The notes beneath the pieces are model-generated. The model was given only the letters and a program-made list of their open reading frames with translations. It was not told the origin of the DNA and ran no database searches. A DNA stretch of 64,000 bases from Pirellulaceae bacterium (lineage in GTDB: Bacteria > Planctomycetota > Planctomycetia > Pirellulales > Pirellulaceae), in the NCBI GenBank assembly GCA_018402565.1, contig JAGYIQ010000002.1, forward strand, positions 682,001 to 746,000, written 5' to 3'. Within the stretch, counting starts at the first letter, position 1. Each line of letters begins with the position of its first letter. Of the stretch, positions 54,429 to 63,827 are shown in pieces. The position numbers were made by a program, and so were the translations under genes.

Positions 54429-56417
54429 CTAGCCATCATTCTTCGGGTTATCGGTCGGACCAGACGTGCCGGCCGGACCAGAAGTGCCGGCCGGACCAGA
54501 AGTGTCGGACTTTTCGGTCGTGTCCGACTTTTCGGTCGTGCCTGACTGGTCCGACGTCTCGGACTGGTCGGTCGCCTCGGACTGGTCGGTCGTCTCGGAC
54601 TGGTCGGTCGTCTCGGACTGATCGGTCGTGCCTGACTGATCGGTCGTGCCAGACTGGTCGGTCGTGCCAGACTGGTCGGTCGTCTCTGGCTGATCGGACG
54701 GTTCGGACAAGCCTCGTTCGCGTTGGCGAGCCCGGATGTCCTCGGTGGTCATCAGGTTCTTGATGTTGGTTCGGCCGTAGCGGCGGACGCGTTCATCGAT
54801 AAACCACTGCATCGGGAAGTCATCCGGCCATTCCTGTCCAACGTCGCGGAGGTAGCTGCCGTACTTGGCAAAGTCCTGCATCAGGTCCTCGATCAGCGTG
54901 CTTTCGCCGTCATGCAGCCCGGGGAAAGGCAACATCGCGTCGCTGGTGTGCTGGAAGAACCGACGCAGGGTCGAGATAGCGCCATCTTTTTTGACCGTGG
55001 TCGTGACGCCATTCTCGTCGGTGACCTCATCTTCGTAGTCTTCCAAAATACCGAGGCGGATCAGGTCCGCGGCCTCGTAGGCGGCCTGACGAGCCAACAC
55101 GCCAGAGCGAGTCGACTCCATTTTGGCGAAGTCCCGCCAATAGTCGTAGTTGACGGTGTAACGGTAGCTGTCCATTTGGTTGGTACGGTACTCACCGTCA
55201 GCCAATTCTCGCAAGAGGCTCTCCGCGGCCATCCGGTTTTCGGCAGGGGCCTGCTTGGCCACCTCTTCTTCGTACACACGGACATCCAGTTCGATGCGAA
55301 TCATTTCAGTTCGTTCTTTGAACTGGCGGTCTTTCTCAGGCATGGCCAATATGCGTTGATCTTCGGGTGATAGCAGTGCGATCTTCTCTTGCTTGATCGT
55401 CTCACGCACACCTGGAGCCAAGTCGTCCATCCGGCGGGAGATGCCCATCAAACGCTCGCGTTCGCGTTCCAGCTCCTCCAAACGAATGATGTTGCCAAAG
55501 CTAGTGCGAATGTCGCGGCGTCCAAAACCCTGGCGACCGCTGACCGGGTCGCGGTCGGTCCAAGCCTGGAACGCCGTATTCCAAGCCTGTCGGGTCGGCT
55601 CGCCGGGTCGAAAGTCCACCGATAGGGCTTCGGCATACTGACGCAGCTGCTGCGGACCCTTGACCCAGTACATCAGATCGCTGGTGCGCTTGGGCACGCC
55701 CAAATTCTCTCGCATGTTGTAGGACTTGTCGTACCACCAGTAAGACAGCAACCAGCAATCGAAACCACCGGCTTCCGGTCGTTCGAACAGGTCTGGATTG
55801 ATGAACGAGCTAACATACGTCTCGGCGAACTCGCGATCTTTCCGCAGCATCTGCCGGAACTGCTTCTTCTCGTCGCTGTTGCCCAACTTGATGCCGGTAT
55901 GCAACCCCAAGTTGTCGTAGATGCGATGATCGCGTTTGTTGAAGCCGACCCCTTTGGTAAAGAAATTCAGACCTTCCTTGACCCAATAATAGCGATCTTG
56001 ATAGTCGTCAAACTCCCGCGAGATGTTGTAAGCCAAATTGTGCCCTTGAAACTCCCACACGGAGATAAAGTTGGGCTGCAACAGGATCAAAGTATCGATG
56101 GTCGCGCTGACCTTATCGAAGGCTTTTTTCTCCTGGTGATCATTGGCTTGGTTCCAGAGCACATTGACGGCGATGCCATGCAGCCCCATCGAGGCCAACT
56201 TCATGACCTCGCTGGTTGGATCGATACTGCTCAAGCTAGCCTGAGACAGATTGTGCTTGGAACGCATCTGAGCAATGGTCCCGCCGGTGGCTTCCACCAC
56301 TTCGGTTGTCTCTTTGCTGACCTGGTTGGGTCTGGCCAGAAACGAAATCGGCAGCAACAAGGCAGCGGCCAAAACGCCATAAGCCGCTTTGCGGTAAAAT
56401 GAAGGTGCGAAATTCAT
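54429..56417 (-). CDS. ABC-exporter-associated protein with TPR-like N-terminus and repeat tail
   Basis: 662 residues from the ATG at 56417, which overlaps the permease stop as ATGA. An N-terminal signal anchor (about 10-30, AAYGVLAAALLLPISFLA) is followed by helical segments with TPR-like spacing (KVSATIDTLILLQPNFISVWEFQGHNLAYNI). A charged central helical region (about 300-420) follows. The last 85 residues are a tandem-coded acidic tail of units like TTDQSGTTDQSE. I recognise no enzymatic motif. Its position after an ABC ATPase and permease, with overlapping stop/start, indicates it belongs to that transport system, perhaps as a periplasmic partner. Confidence 0.7.
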   Translation of the reverse strand: MNFAPSFYRKAAYGVLAAALLLPISFLARPNQVSKETTEVVEATGGTIAQMRSKHNLSQASLSSIDPTSEVMKLASMGLHGIAVNVLWNQANDHQEKKAFDKVSATIDTLILLQPNFISVWEFQGHNLAYNISREFDDYQDRYYWVKEGLNFFTKGVGFNKRDHRIYDNLGLHTGIKLGNSDEKKQFRQMLRKDREFAETYVSSFINPDLFERPEAGGFDCWLLSYWWYDKSYNMRENLGVPKRTSDLMYWVKGPQQLRQYAEALSVDFRPGEPTRQAWNTAFQAWTDRDPVSGRQGFGRRDIRTSFGNIIRLEELERERERLMGISRRMDDLAPGVRETIKQEKIALLSPEDQRILAMPEKDRQFKERTEMIRIELDVRVYEEEVAKQAPAENRMAAESLLRELADGEYRTNQMDSYRYTVNYDYWRDFAKMESTRSGVLARQAAYEAADLIRLGILEDYEDEVTDENGVTTTVKKDGAISTLRRFFQHTSDAMLPFPGLHDGESTLIEDLMQDFAKYGSYLRDVGQEWPDDFPMQWFIDERVRRYGRTNIKNLMTTEDIRARQRERGLSEPSDQPETTDQSGTTDQSGTTDQSGTTDQSETTDQSETTDQSEATDQSETSDQSGTTEKSDTTEKSDTSGPAGTSGPAGTSGPTDNPKNDG

Positions 56418-58378
56418 GCGGCCGCAATCTCCCGAGTCTTGAAGCAAAAGTAACCCAGCAACATCATCCCCAGCACAAAACTGAGGGCCATCGCCAAGTT
56501 GATCAACAACAATTGGTTATCGATCGCGTATCCGTAGGCCAAGTAGTTGGACAGGTTGAAGTTCTCAAATCGCGGCACAGCAAACGATAGGCTCTTCATA
56601 CCCGGCAACAACAGCTGGGCATCCGTGAACTTGATCAGTGCCGTTCCGGCCCCCGGCGGCAAGGGAATTTGCAGGTTCATCTGGTAGACCAAGCGATACA
56701 AGGCCTCCAGCGGCCCGCCCCCCCAAATATTTTTGAGCGGATCACCGATCAACACCGAGTCCGCGACAAACAAGATGAACTTGGCCGAATAACCAAAGAC
56801 GATCACGCCCACGGCCCCGATCAAGACCACCGGCCCCTTGAGGAACGTGGACAACGCAATGCTCAAGGCGACGATTGCCAACATCTGGGCCCAAACTCCG
56901 ACGATGCCACGTGCGTAGTTCCAGCCGAACGACTCGTCTCCGGCGTGGAAGTAGATGCTGGCGCGAGCCACACCGACGTATTGTTTCTGGTCGATACAGC
57001 GGATAATCAAGTCCAGCTGACCACCACTGGCTAGGTCCTCAAAGAAATCCAACTCCTGCAACGTGCGATCGGGTTGTCCTTGAGCACGAATCGTACCGTT
57101 CTTGATCTTTCGCGGGATGTTCAAGGTCTGCACCTTGAACTCTTCGGTTTCAAATGGAATCTTGACGAACTTGACCTGCGCGGTCTCAGTCTCGGCCACA
57201 TCGACCACATTTCGCAGCTCCACTTCGGCCTCGATGCGGCGTCGCAAGTCGCCGATGTGGGTGCGGAACACCGCCAAGTTCAAGTCCAACTGGACACTGT
57301 CCTGGTCCACAAACCGCTCGGGGGACAAGCCCGAGAAGCGGAACGTGGCGGTGGCTTGGGTACCGCCCTGAATGTACTTGTGATAATCCCACACCTCGCC
57401 GACGTTCACCCCGCGGGTCTCGGTGCCCTTGTCGTCAGTCAAAGTCAACGCTGGCAAATCGCCACGTGGCATCGAGTAGATCGGTCGTCGAGCCCGCAGG
57501 TTGCCGCGAGGTGGGCCAAAGCTGACCAGAGTGGGACGCTGGGTGGCTGGGTCCGACTCCACAACTTTCACATCATGCGTGTGCCCAGCGGTCTCGTCCG
57601 CCACCACCTCGAAGCCGCCGCCGTCCAGCGGCACGATCGCGATGCGATGCACGTGCTCGTTATTACGAGTCGTCAACACCGAGGATTCGTACACGGCACG
57701 TGGATCGAAGGGGCGACGACCGTCGGGCGTGAAGCCGTCGACGATCGGCAACCACTTGTCGGCCGTGATCGGTTCACTCAACTCGTGGCTATGGTCGATC
57801 CCCCGCTGCATGAACACGTAACTCAAAGAGCCAATGATCACCAGCAGCACGGTGCCCAGCAGCGCAAAACCAACAAACCGCCCCACCACAATCTCGGTGG
57901 CTCGCACCGGCTTGGTGACCACCGTGTAAATCGTCTTCGAGAATATGTCATTCGGCAGACTGAAGGCACTGACCAACACCGCAAAGATAGACACCAAGAC
58001 CTGGGCCGCAAAGAACAAAAACGCAATGTAGCTCCGCTCCGGATACTTGCTGCCACCGCCGATGAACCAGCCCGCGACGGACAAGGCCAAGACAAAAATC
58101 GCCACCGTCACCACAAACAGGCGGATGTTCTCCTTGATGGCCAAGCGAGCGATCGCCCAGATCCGTCGCCACCTCATCTGCAGCAGGTCCGGCACCGCTT
58201 GAAACACGGTTTGCGAAACCGAATAAAACGCCTCACCCGGCCCCACTCGAAAGCTGGACACGATAAAGCCGAGCAGCAAACCGGCCACGACCGAGAAAGC
58301 CATGATGTAAACGAAAGTCAGCAGCGCGCCTTCGTTCAACAACCAATCGGTAAAGGTGCGAAATTCTTCGACAACCAT
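56414..58378 (-). CDS. ABC transporter permease (ABC-2 type) with large extracytoplasmic domain
   Basis: 654 residues. About six membrane segments are split into two groups: an N-terminal pair near 15-40, segments near 75-100, 115-140 and 170-190; then, after a soluble region of roughly 300 residues (about 195-480), a C-terminal set (VWAQMLAIVALSIALSTFLKGPVVLIGAVGVIVFGYSAKFILF and LLINLAMALSFVLGMMLLGYFCF). VVTKPVRATEIVVGRFVGFALLG is the ABC-2 permease coupling-helix type segment. It pairs with the ATPase gene 109 nt upstream and the associated gene downstream. Substrate unknown; export is typical for ABC-2 systems. Confidence 0.82.
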   Translation of the reverse strand: MVVEEFRTFTDWLLNEGALLTFVYIMAFSVVAGLLLGFIVSSFRVGPGEAFYSVSQTVFQAVPDLLQMRWRRIWAIARLAIKENIRLFVVTVAIFVLALSVAGWFIGGGSKYPERSYIAFLFFAAQVLVSIFAVLVSAFSLPNDIFSKTIYTVVTKPVRATEIVVGRFVGFALLGTVLLVIIGSLSYVFMQRGIDHSHELSEPITADKWLPIVDGFTPDGRRPFDPRAVYESSVLTTRNNEHVHRIAIVPLDGGGFEVVADETAGHTHDVKVVESDPATQRPTLVSFGPPRGNLRARRPIYSMPRGDLPALTLTDDKGTETRGVNVGEVWDYHKYIQGGTQATATFRFSGLSPERFVDQDSVQLDLNLAVFRTHIGDLRRRIEAEVELRNVVDVAETETAQVKFVKIPFETEEFKVQTLNIPRKIKNGTIRAQGQPDRTLQELDFFEDLASGGQLDLIIRCIDQKQYVGVARASIYFHAGDESFGWNYARGIVGVWAQMLAIVALSIALSTFLKGPVVLIGAVGVIVFGYSAKFILFVADSVLIGDPLKNIWGGGPLEALYRLVYQMNLQIPLPPGAGTALIKFTDAQLLLPGMKSLSFAVPRFENFNLSNYLAYGYAIDNQLLLINLAMALSFVLGMMLLGYFCFKTREIAAA

Positions 58379-58487
58379 CGATGCAATACCCTGTGAAATG
58401 CAATCCGGTGACCCGACGACTCCGGCCGCAGGCAGTCCTCAAACTACCCCGGCCCCCAGTTGACGGCCTGTGACGGCCTGTGACGGC

Positions 58488-59453
58488 TTAACGATTCCCG
58501 TTGTCGTCGCCACTGCCAATGATGCCACGGGCCCCAGGCCGATTCTGACTCTCGCGGACAATGTCCAAGAACAAATTCTCCAGCGTGTTCTTCGGGCTGG
58601 AGACGTCCAACATCTTGCCGCCACTGGTGGCCAAAATCTCGGCGATCTTGGCCTGAGCATCCGGAGTCAACCCCTCGACGCGGATCTGCTGCTGGTTCGT
58701 GACTTCCAACAACTCGTCGACTCGCCCCAGCTCCTTCAACTCACCCTGGTACAAAATCGCGATGCGGTCGCACACGTCCTGCACGTCGGCCAACAAGTGG
58801 CTGCACATGACGACGGTCTTGCCCTGCTCCTTCAACTCCAGGATCAAGTCCTTCATTTCCCGCGTGCCCAAGGGATCCAAACCGCTGGTGGGCTCGTCCA
58901 ACAGGACCAAGTCCGGGTCGTTGATCAGGGCCTGCGCCAGCCCAATGCGGCGGGTCATGCCCTTGGAGTATTCCTTCAGGGGCCGACGCCGAGCCCACTT
59001 CAGGCCGACCTTTTCAATCAGCTGGGCCGCCCGTTCACGCCGCACGCTGCTGGGCATGTCGAACAGCCGGCCGTAGAAATCCAGGGTCTCTTCGGCGGTC
59101 AAAAAGCGGTACAAGTACGATTCTTCCGGCAAATAGCCGATCCGTTCGTTTTTGGAAACTTCCGTGGTGGGCTTGCCGAAAATCGTGGCTCGGCCGCCCG
59201 AGGGGAACAGCAGCCCCAAGAGCAACTTGATGGTGGTGGACTTGCCCGAGCCGTTCGGCCCCAACAAGCCGAAGACTTCACCCTTGCGGACTTCCAGATC
59301 CAAGCCCTTGAGTGCTCGGACCTTGGAGCGACCCCAAAAATCCGAGTAAACCTTGGTCAAATTCTGGGTCTCGATCACGATGTTCGGATCGTAATCGACA
59401 TTGGTCTGGGTTAGCGGGGCAGCCGCGGGAGCGGTTGGGGTCGCACTTGCCAT
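58488..59453 (-). CDS. ABC transporter ATP-binding protein
   Basis: 321 residues. An Ala/Pro/Thr-rich leader of about 20 residues precedes a canonical ABC-2-type ATPase: Walker [13 protein letters not shown] (about 64-75), Q-loop [23 protein letters not shown], signature [15 protein letters not shown] in the LSGGQ position (degenerate, as in CcmA/YadG/drug-efflux types), Walker [17 protein letters not shown] and H-loop [23 protein letters not shown]-terminal DUF4162-like tail follows ([24 protein letters not shown]). It powers the permease encoded next in the same direction. Confidence 0.93.
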   Translation of the reverse strand: MASATPTAPAAAPLTQTNVDYDPNIVIETQNLTKVYSDFWGRSKVRALKGLDLEVRKGEVFGLLGPNGSGKSTTIKLLLGLLFPSGGRATIFGKPTTEVSKNERIGYLPEESYLYRFLTAEETLDFYGRLFDMPSSVRRERAAQLIEKVGLKWARRRPLKEYSKGMTRRIGLAQALINDPDLVLLDEPTSGLDPLGTREMKDLILELKEQGKTVVMCSHLLADVQDVCDRIAILYQGELKELGRVDELLEVTNQQQIRVEGLTPDAQAKIAEILATSGGKMLDVSSPKNTLENLFLDIVRESQNRPGARGIIGSGDDNGNR

Positions 59454-59570
59454 GGGGGACGGTTCTCCGAGGTTGCTGTCAATTCAAACATGAATAGGCC
59501 GGTCGGCCTGCCCAGCAGCATCCACTATAAGACCGCCCCCCCGGGGCAGCAAGCAATTGAAGCAGTTTTG

Positions 59571-61721
59571 TTACCTAGCCGCTTCGAACAACTGTTCCAC
59601 CAGGAATTGGTAGGCCAACGCCTGCATGTAGGCCGACTGCTTGTTGTTGGCCGCACCACCATGCCCACCCTCGATATTCTCGAAGTAGTGCACCGAGTGC
59701 CCCTGAGCGGCCATCTTGGCGTACATCTTCCGCGCATGACCGGGATGCACCCGATCATCACGTGTCGAGGTGGTGAACAGGACTGTCGGGTACTTCACGT
59801 CCGGGCGGATGTTCTGATACGGCGAGAACTTCTGGATAAAGTCCCACTGGGCCGGATCGTCAGGATTGCCATATTCGGCCATCCAAGAGGCCCCCGCCAG
59901 CAACTTGTGGTAGCGTTTCATGTCCAGCAGTGGGACCTGACAAACGGCCGCCCGGAACAAATCGGGGTACAACGCCACCATGTTGCCCACCAACAAGCCG
60001 CCGTTCGAGCCTCCCTGGATCGCCAACTTTTCCGACCGAGTCACCCCCCGTCGGATCAGATCCTGAGCCACCGCCGCAAAGTCTTCATACGCCCGCAGGC
60101 GATTCTCCTGCAGAGCGGCCTGGTGCCAACGCGGCCCGTATTCGCCGCCACCGCGGATATTGGCCACCACGTACACTCCGCCCTGGCTGGTCCAAGCCCG
60201 CCCCACCCCCGGGTTGTAGCCGGGCGTGAGCGAAATCTCAAACCCGCCGTAACCGTACAGCAGCGTCGGATGACTGCCGTCCAGCTTCAGATCTCCCCGC
60301 GAGACCTGGAAGTACGGCACCCGTGTCCCGTCCTGGCTGGTGGCAAAGTGCTGGCTGACCTCCAACCCGCTGGCATCGTACATGGCGGGCAACTGCTTGA
60401 GCGACTCCGGCTGCTGACCGATCTCACCGTACCACAGCGTCGTCGGCGTCAAGTAATCGTTGACGGTCATGAAGTAGGCATTGGAATCGTCCGAGTCGAT
60501 CGCCCCGGCCGAGACCGTGCCAATCGCCGGAGCCCCCACCAACGGCTGGGACTTCCAGCCCGTGGTTGTCGGCTCCAGCACCATCAGTTTGTTCTTCACA
60601 TCCTCCAGGACATTGACGATGACATAGTCTTTTGTGGGGCTGTAGCCGGCCAAGGAGGTATTGTCCGACGGCGCAAACAACACGCTGAAATCCCGAGCCC
60701 CGCCCAAGAAGGCGTCAAAATCGATCGCCAACAGGCTGCCGGCTGGATAGGTCTGACCACCCACCTCCCAAGGCTCCCGCGGCTCGACAAACAAGTGCTG
60801 ACGATGCACGGATTTGCTGGCCGTGTTCGGCACATCGATCTTTTCCAACTTGCCGTTGTTCAGCCAATACAGCTCGTTGTAATAAAACCGAATCGCCCGG
60901 TTGACAAAATGCCGCTCGAAACCGGGCGAATCGTCGTAGCCGGCGGAGATCGACATGTCGTCGTTTTGCCCCTCGTACACCACCTCCGCCTGCTCCAACG
61001 ACGTGCCCCGCCGCCAACGCTTGACCACTCGCGGGTAACCAGAAGTGGTCATCGAGTCCGCAGCGCCAAAGTCGGTATAGATGTAGACGTGATCGCGATC
61101 GATCCAATCCATCCCGCCCTTGGACTCCGGTCGCGCAAAGCCGTCCGGCACAAACTGTCGCGTCTGCATGTCGAACTCGCGCGTGACCGTGGCGTCCGCC
61201 CCACCCCGCGACAAGGTGATCAGGCAGTGCCGGAAGTCTGGCCGCAACAGCGACGCCCCCCGCCACACCCAGTTTTCGTCCTCTTGCTCGGCGATCTGGT
61301 CCAGATCCAGCAGGACCTCCCACTCCGGCTCCGCTTTTCGATATTGCTCCAGTGTCGTGCGACGCCACAGGCCGCGGACGTTTTTCTTGTCCCGCCAAAA
61401 GTTGTAGTAGTAATCGCCCCGCTTCGAGACCAATGGGATGCGAGCGTCCGAATCCAGGATCGCCAACAGATCCGCCTGCAGGGCCTGGAAACCGGCCTGC
61501 GACTCGTACCGCTCCTGCGTCAGGGCATTCTGCTGCCGCACCCAATCCAGAGCGGCGTCGCCCGCCACATCCTCCAACCACAGATAAGGGTCCTCGTCCG
61601 CCTCATGCTTCGTCGTCACCGACACCATCTCCCGCTCGCTTTCCTGCAGTACGGGCTGGGCAACACCCCAACCCATGCCAATCACCGCCCAACTCAAGCC
61701 AATCCACCAAGTCAACAACAT
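59571..61721 (-). CDS. Prolyl oligopeptidase family serine peptidase (S9A)
   Basis: 716 residues; family usual about 680-720. An N-terminal signal peptide (MLLTWWIGLSWAVIGMGWGVAQP) indicates export. DPYLWLEDVAGDAALDWVRQQN is the S9A N-terminal hallmark, followed by the seven-bladed propeller (about 110-440). The C-terminal hydrolase has nucleophile motif AIQGGSNGGLLVGNM (Ser in GGSNGG), Asp in STRDDRVHPGHARKM and His in IEGGHGGAANNKQ. It cleaves short proline-containing peptides, probably in the periplasm. It stands alone between the ABC genes and the metallophosphoesterases, all on the minus strand. Confidence 0.95.
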   Translation of the reverse strand: MLLTWWIGLSWAVIGMGWGVAQPVLQESEREMVSVTTKHEADEDPYLWLEDVAGDAALDWVRQQNALTQERYESQAGFQALQADLLAILDSDARIPLVSKRGDYYYNFWRDKKNVRGLWRRTTLEQYRKAEPEWEVLLDLDQIAEQEDENWVWRGASLLRPDFRHCLITLSRGGADATVTREFDMQTRQFVPDGFARPESKGGMDWIDRDHVYIYTDFGAADSMTTSGYPRVVKRWRRGTSLEQAEVVYEGQNDDMSISAGYDDSPGFERHFVNRAIRFYYNELYWLNNGKLEKIDVPNTASKSVHRQHLFVEPREPWEVGGQTYPAGSLLAIDFDAFLGGARDFSVLFAPSDNTSLAGYSPTKDYVIVNVLEDVKNKLMVLEPTTTGWKSQPLVGAPAIGTVSAGAIDSDDSNAYFMTVNDYLTPTTLWYGEIGQQPESLKQLPAMYDASGLEVSQHFATSQDGTRVPYFQVSRGDLKLDGSHPTLLYGYGGFEISLTPGYNPGVGRAWTSQGGVYVVANIRGGGEYGPRWHQAALQENRLRAYEDFAAVAQDLIRRGVTRSEKLAIQGGSNGGLLVGNMVALYPDLFRAAVCQVPLLDMKRYHKLLAGASWMAEYGNPDDPAQWDFIQKFSPYQNIRPDVKYPTVLFTTSTRDDRVHPGHARKMYAKMAAQGHSVHYFENIEGGHGGAANNKQSAYMQALAYQFLVEQLFEAAR

Positions 61722-61850
61722 CGCTTCTTTCCTCTACAAATCGTCGACACGACAGCGTCTGCCCGACGCCCTAACCACTCCCAACATGGGTTTCCTGCCA
61801 CGATATTTCCTGGCAGCTTTTCCGCCGGCATCGCACTCACCGGGCTCGAC

Positions 61851-62597
61851 TCACTTGGCGTAGAGCAGCCGATTGGCCATAAGCGCCCCCAGCTCCGGGA
61901 TGGCCTGGACTTTCTCACGCGTGGTCTCCACATCGTAGGCCACTCGCTGGAACTCCAACCAGCGGTCCTCCAGGATCAGGTAGCTGGCGCGGGGGTCCCC
62001 GTCCCGCGGTTGCCCCACGCTGCCCACATTGACCATGATCTTCTCCTCGCCCAAGCCGAAGCCCTCCGGCAGATCATCGGGCGTCAAGAATCGCCGGTCT
62101 TGAGTGAAAACGCCCGGCAAATGCGTATGTCCCTGCAGGCACACGTGCGGCACCAGACAAAACAGCCGCTCCATCCGCCGCTTGTCCCCGACATCCTCCG
62201 GGAAGACATAATCGGACAATGGACCGACCGGCGAGCCGTGGACGAACATCAGGCCTTCGCATTGCACGACCCGCGGCAGACCATTGAGAAACTCCCAGCG
62301 TCGTTGCCACTCGGCCGACGACTCGTCCAACACCTGCCGCCGCGTCCACTCCATCGACCGTTCGGCCTGTGAATTGAAACCCTCGGTCGGGAACAGCACG
62401 CCATTTTCGTGATTCCCCAACAAACAAAACTGGAAATCACGACACAAATCCAAACACTCATTGGGATTCGGCCCGTAGCCAATCATGTCGCCCAGGCAAA
62501 AGAACCGCTCGACTTGCTTGGCAGCAGCGTCTTGCAGCACGGCCTGCAGGGCCTCCAGGTTCCCGTGAATGTCACTCAAGATCGCTGTCTTGGCCAC
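61851..62597 (-). CDS. Metallophosphoesterase (YfcE/ApaH-like), paralog A
   Basis: 248 residues. Calcineurin-like metal-binding motifs in order: SDIHGNLEAL (8-17), GDMIGYGPNP (about 36-45), LLGNHENGV (about 60-68), MFVHGSP (about 127) and QGHTHLPGVF (about 164-173). VNVGSVGQPRDGDPRASYLILED near the C-terminus is typical of the Metallophos_2 group. It hydrolyses a phosphoester of unknown identity with two metal ions. A paralog lies immediately upstream (21 nt), giving a two-gene unit; identity between the two is concentrated at motifs and at VGSVGQPRDG. Confidence 0.92.
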   Translation of the reverse strand: MAKTAILSDIHGNLEALQAVLQDAAAKQVERFFCLGDMIGYGPNPNECLDLCRDFQFCLLGNHENGVLFPTEGFNSQAERSMEWTRRQVLDESSAEWQRRWEFLNGLPRVVQCEGLMFVHGSPVGPLSDYVFPEDVGDKRRMERLFCLVPHVCLQGHTHLPGVFTQDRRFLTPDDLPEGFGLGEEKIMVNVGSVGQPRDGDPRASYLILEDRWLEFQRVAYDVETTREKVQAIPELGALMANRLLYAK

Positions 62598-62618
62598 TGC
62601 CGATCCCTGTCCGCGAAG

Positions 62619-63419
62619 TTACCTGCCCGACAACAACCGATCGCCCAACATGTTGTCCAGATCTTCAATGGCGTAAATCTTCTGCCGCGTCTTCTGCACG
62701 TCATACTCCAAGCGCACGTAAGTCACCGTCCGCTGGTCCGTGTCCAAAATCGCATAACAAGACCGCGGGTTGCCATCCCGCGGTTGCCCCACACTGCCCA
62801 CGTTGATCATGGCCTTGGAGTCGGGCAGCCGAGTCGTGTAGGTCCGCGGCCGACCCAGACTGGAGTCGTCAGCGTCCGTGTCGTCGAATTCCTCGGGAGC
62901 AATAAACGTGCGATCCTCGCAGAAAATACCCGGGATGTGCGTGTGACCCTGGAAGCAATACCGCTCGATCCGGCCAAACAGAGCCGTCATCTTGCGGTCG
63001 TCGTAAGAATCCTCGGGAAACACGTACTCGTTGGTGGGCTCCCGCGGCGAACCATGCACATACAGGTACTCGCCCTCGGCGTACCGCGGCGGCAAGTCAC
63101 CCAAGAACCCCCAGCGCTGATCGAAGTCCTCGTCCGAACCCGGCCCGTTTTCGATCTGCGTCCGAGTCCAATAAATCGCCTGCAGAGCCAACGGATTGAA
63201 GCCGTCGGGATCAAACAGAGCGGCCTGGTCGTGATTGCCCAAGATCGTCCGCTCGCATTTTTTGCGGACCGCGTCCAGACATTCCACTGGATTTGGCCCA
63301 TAACCGACGATGTCGCCCAGGCAAAAGATGCTATCCACCCCACGGGCCGCGATATCGGCCATAACCACCGTCAAGGCATCAAAGTTGCCATGAATATCGC
63401 TAATGATTGCTCGTTTCAC
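62619..63419 (-). CDS. Metallophosphoesterase (YfcE/ApaH-like), paralog B
   Basis: 266 residues with the same motif order as paralog A: SDIHGNFDALTVVM, GDIVGYGPNPVECLDAV, ILGNHDQAALFD, LYVHGSP and QGHTHIPGIFCED. It ends with MINVGSVGQPRDGNPRSCYAILDTD. It differs by an acidic insert (EEFDDTDADDSSLGRPRTYTTRLPDS, about 170-195) not present in paralog A. The tandem duplicate is retained with both active sites intact, suggesting distinct substrates or regulation. Confidence 0.92.
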   Translation of the reverse strand: MKRAIISDIHGNFDALTVVMADIAARGVDSIFCLGDIVGYGPNPVECLDAVRKKCERTILGNHDQAALFDPDGFNPLALQAIYWTRTQIENGPGSDEDFDQRWGFLGDLPPRYAEGEYLYVHGSPREPTNEYVFPEDSYDDRKMTALFGRIERYCFQGHTHIPGIFCEDRTFIAPEEFDDTDADDSSLGRPRTYTTRLPDSKAMINVGSVGQPRDGNPRSCYAILDTDQRTVTYVRLEYDVQKTRQKIYAIEDLDNMLGDRLLSGR

Positions 63420-63827
63420 TCAGCGTGGTTCCCATTCCTACGACTCATGATACTAAACACCGCGCCCACGGAACGACGCCTCGCTGAACTACCGCCGGCC
63501 CCCAATGCCCCCCCGTTCCTCGCTCCACTTCCGCTTACAGCAGCCCCACCCAGCACCCCAGCAGACCCCGCCGGTACCCCAGCAGACCCCGCCCGGCAAA
63601 CCAAACAAGGCCGACCCGCCCGACGGATACGGTCCGCCATGACACGCCGTTGGCTGGCTCGAGCCCGTCCGCGGTCCTAGTTTACGTTCTCTCGGCCTGC
63701 TTGCAATCCAAGGAAGCGGCAATCTCTTGAACAATCGTCCCCCGCGGGTCACAATCCGGAGGTCGGTCGAACCCAGCGGTTCCGTAGGCCGAACCCCGAT
63801 CCCGTTGTCGAAGCCCCCGGTGAGTTC
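63420..63827. other. Intergenic region with a short CCCCAGCAGACCCCGCC repeat
   Basis: 408 nt between divergent genes. Two copies of a 17-18-bp phrase (ACCCCAGCAGACCCCGCC) at about 63551-63592 code for nothing I recognise. No promoter could be picked with confidence. Confidence 0.5.

Noticed and set aside
59490-62372. 960-codon open frame on +
   Set aside because: Antisense shadow of the prolyl oligopeptidase and metallophosphoesterase genes, whose catalytic motifs are intact on the minus strand.
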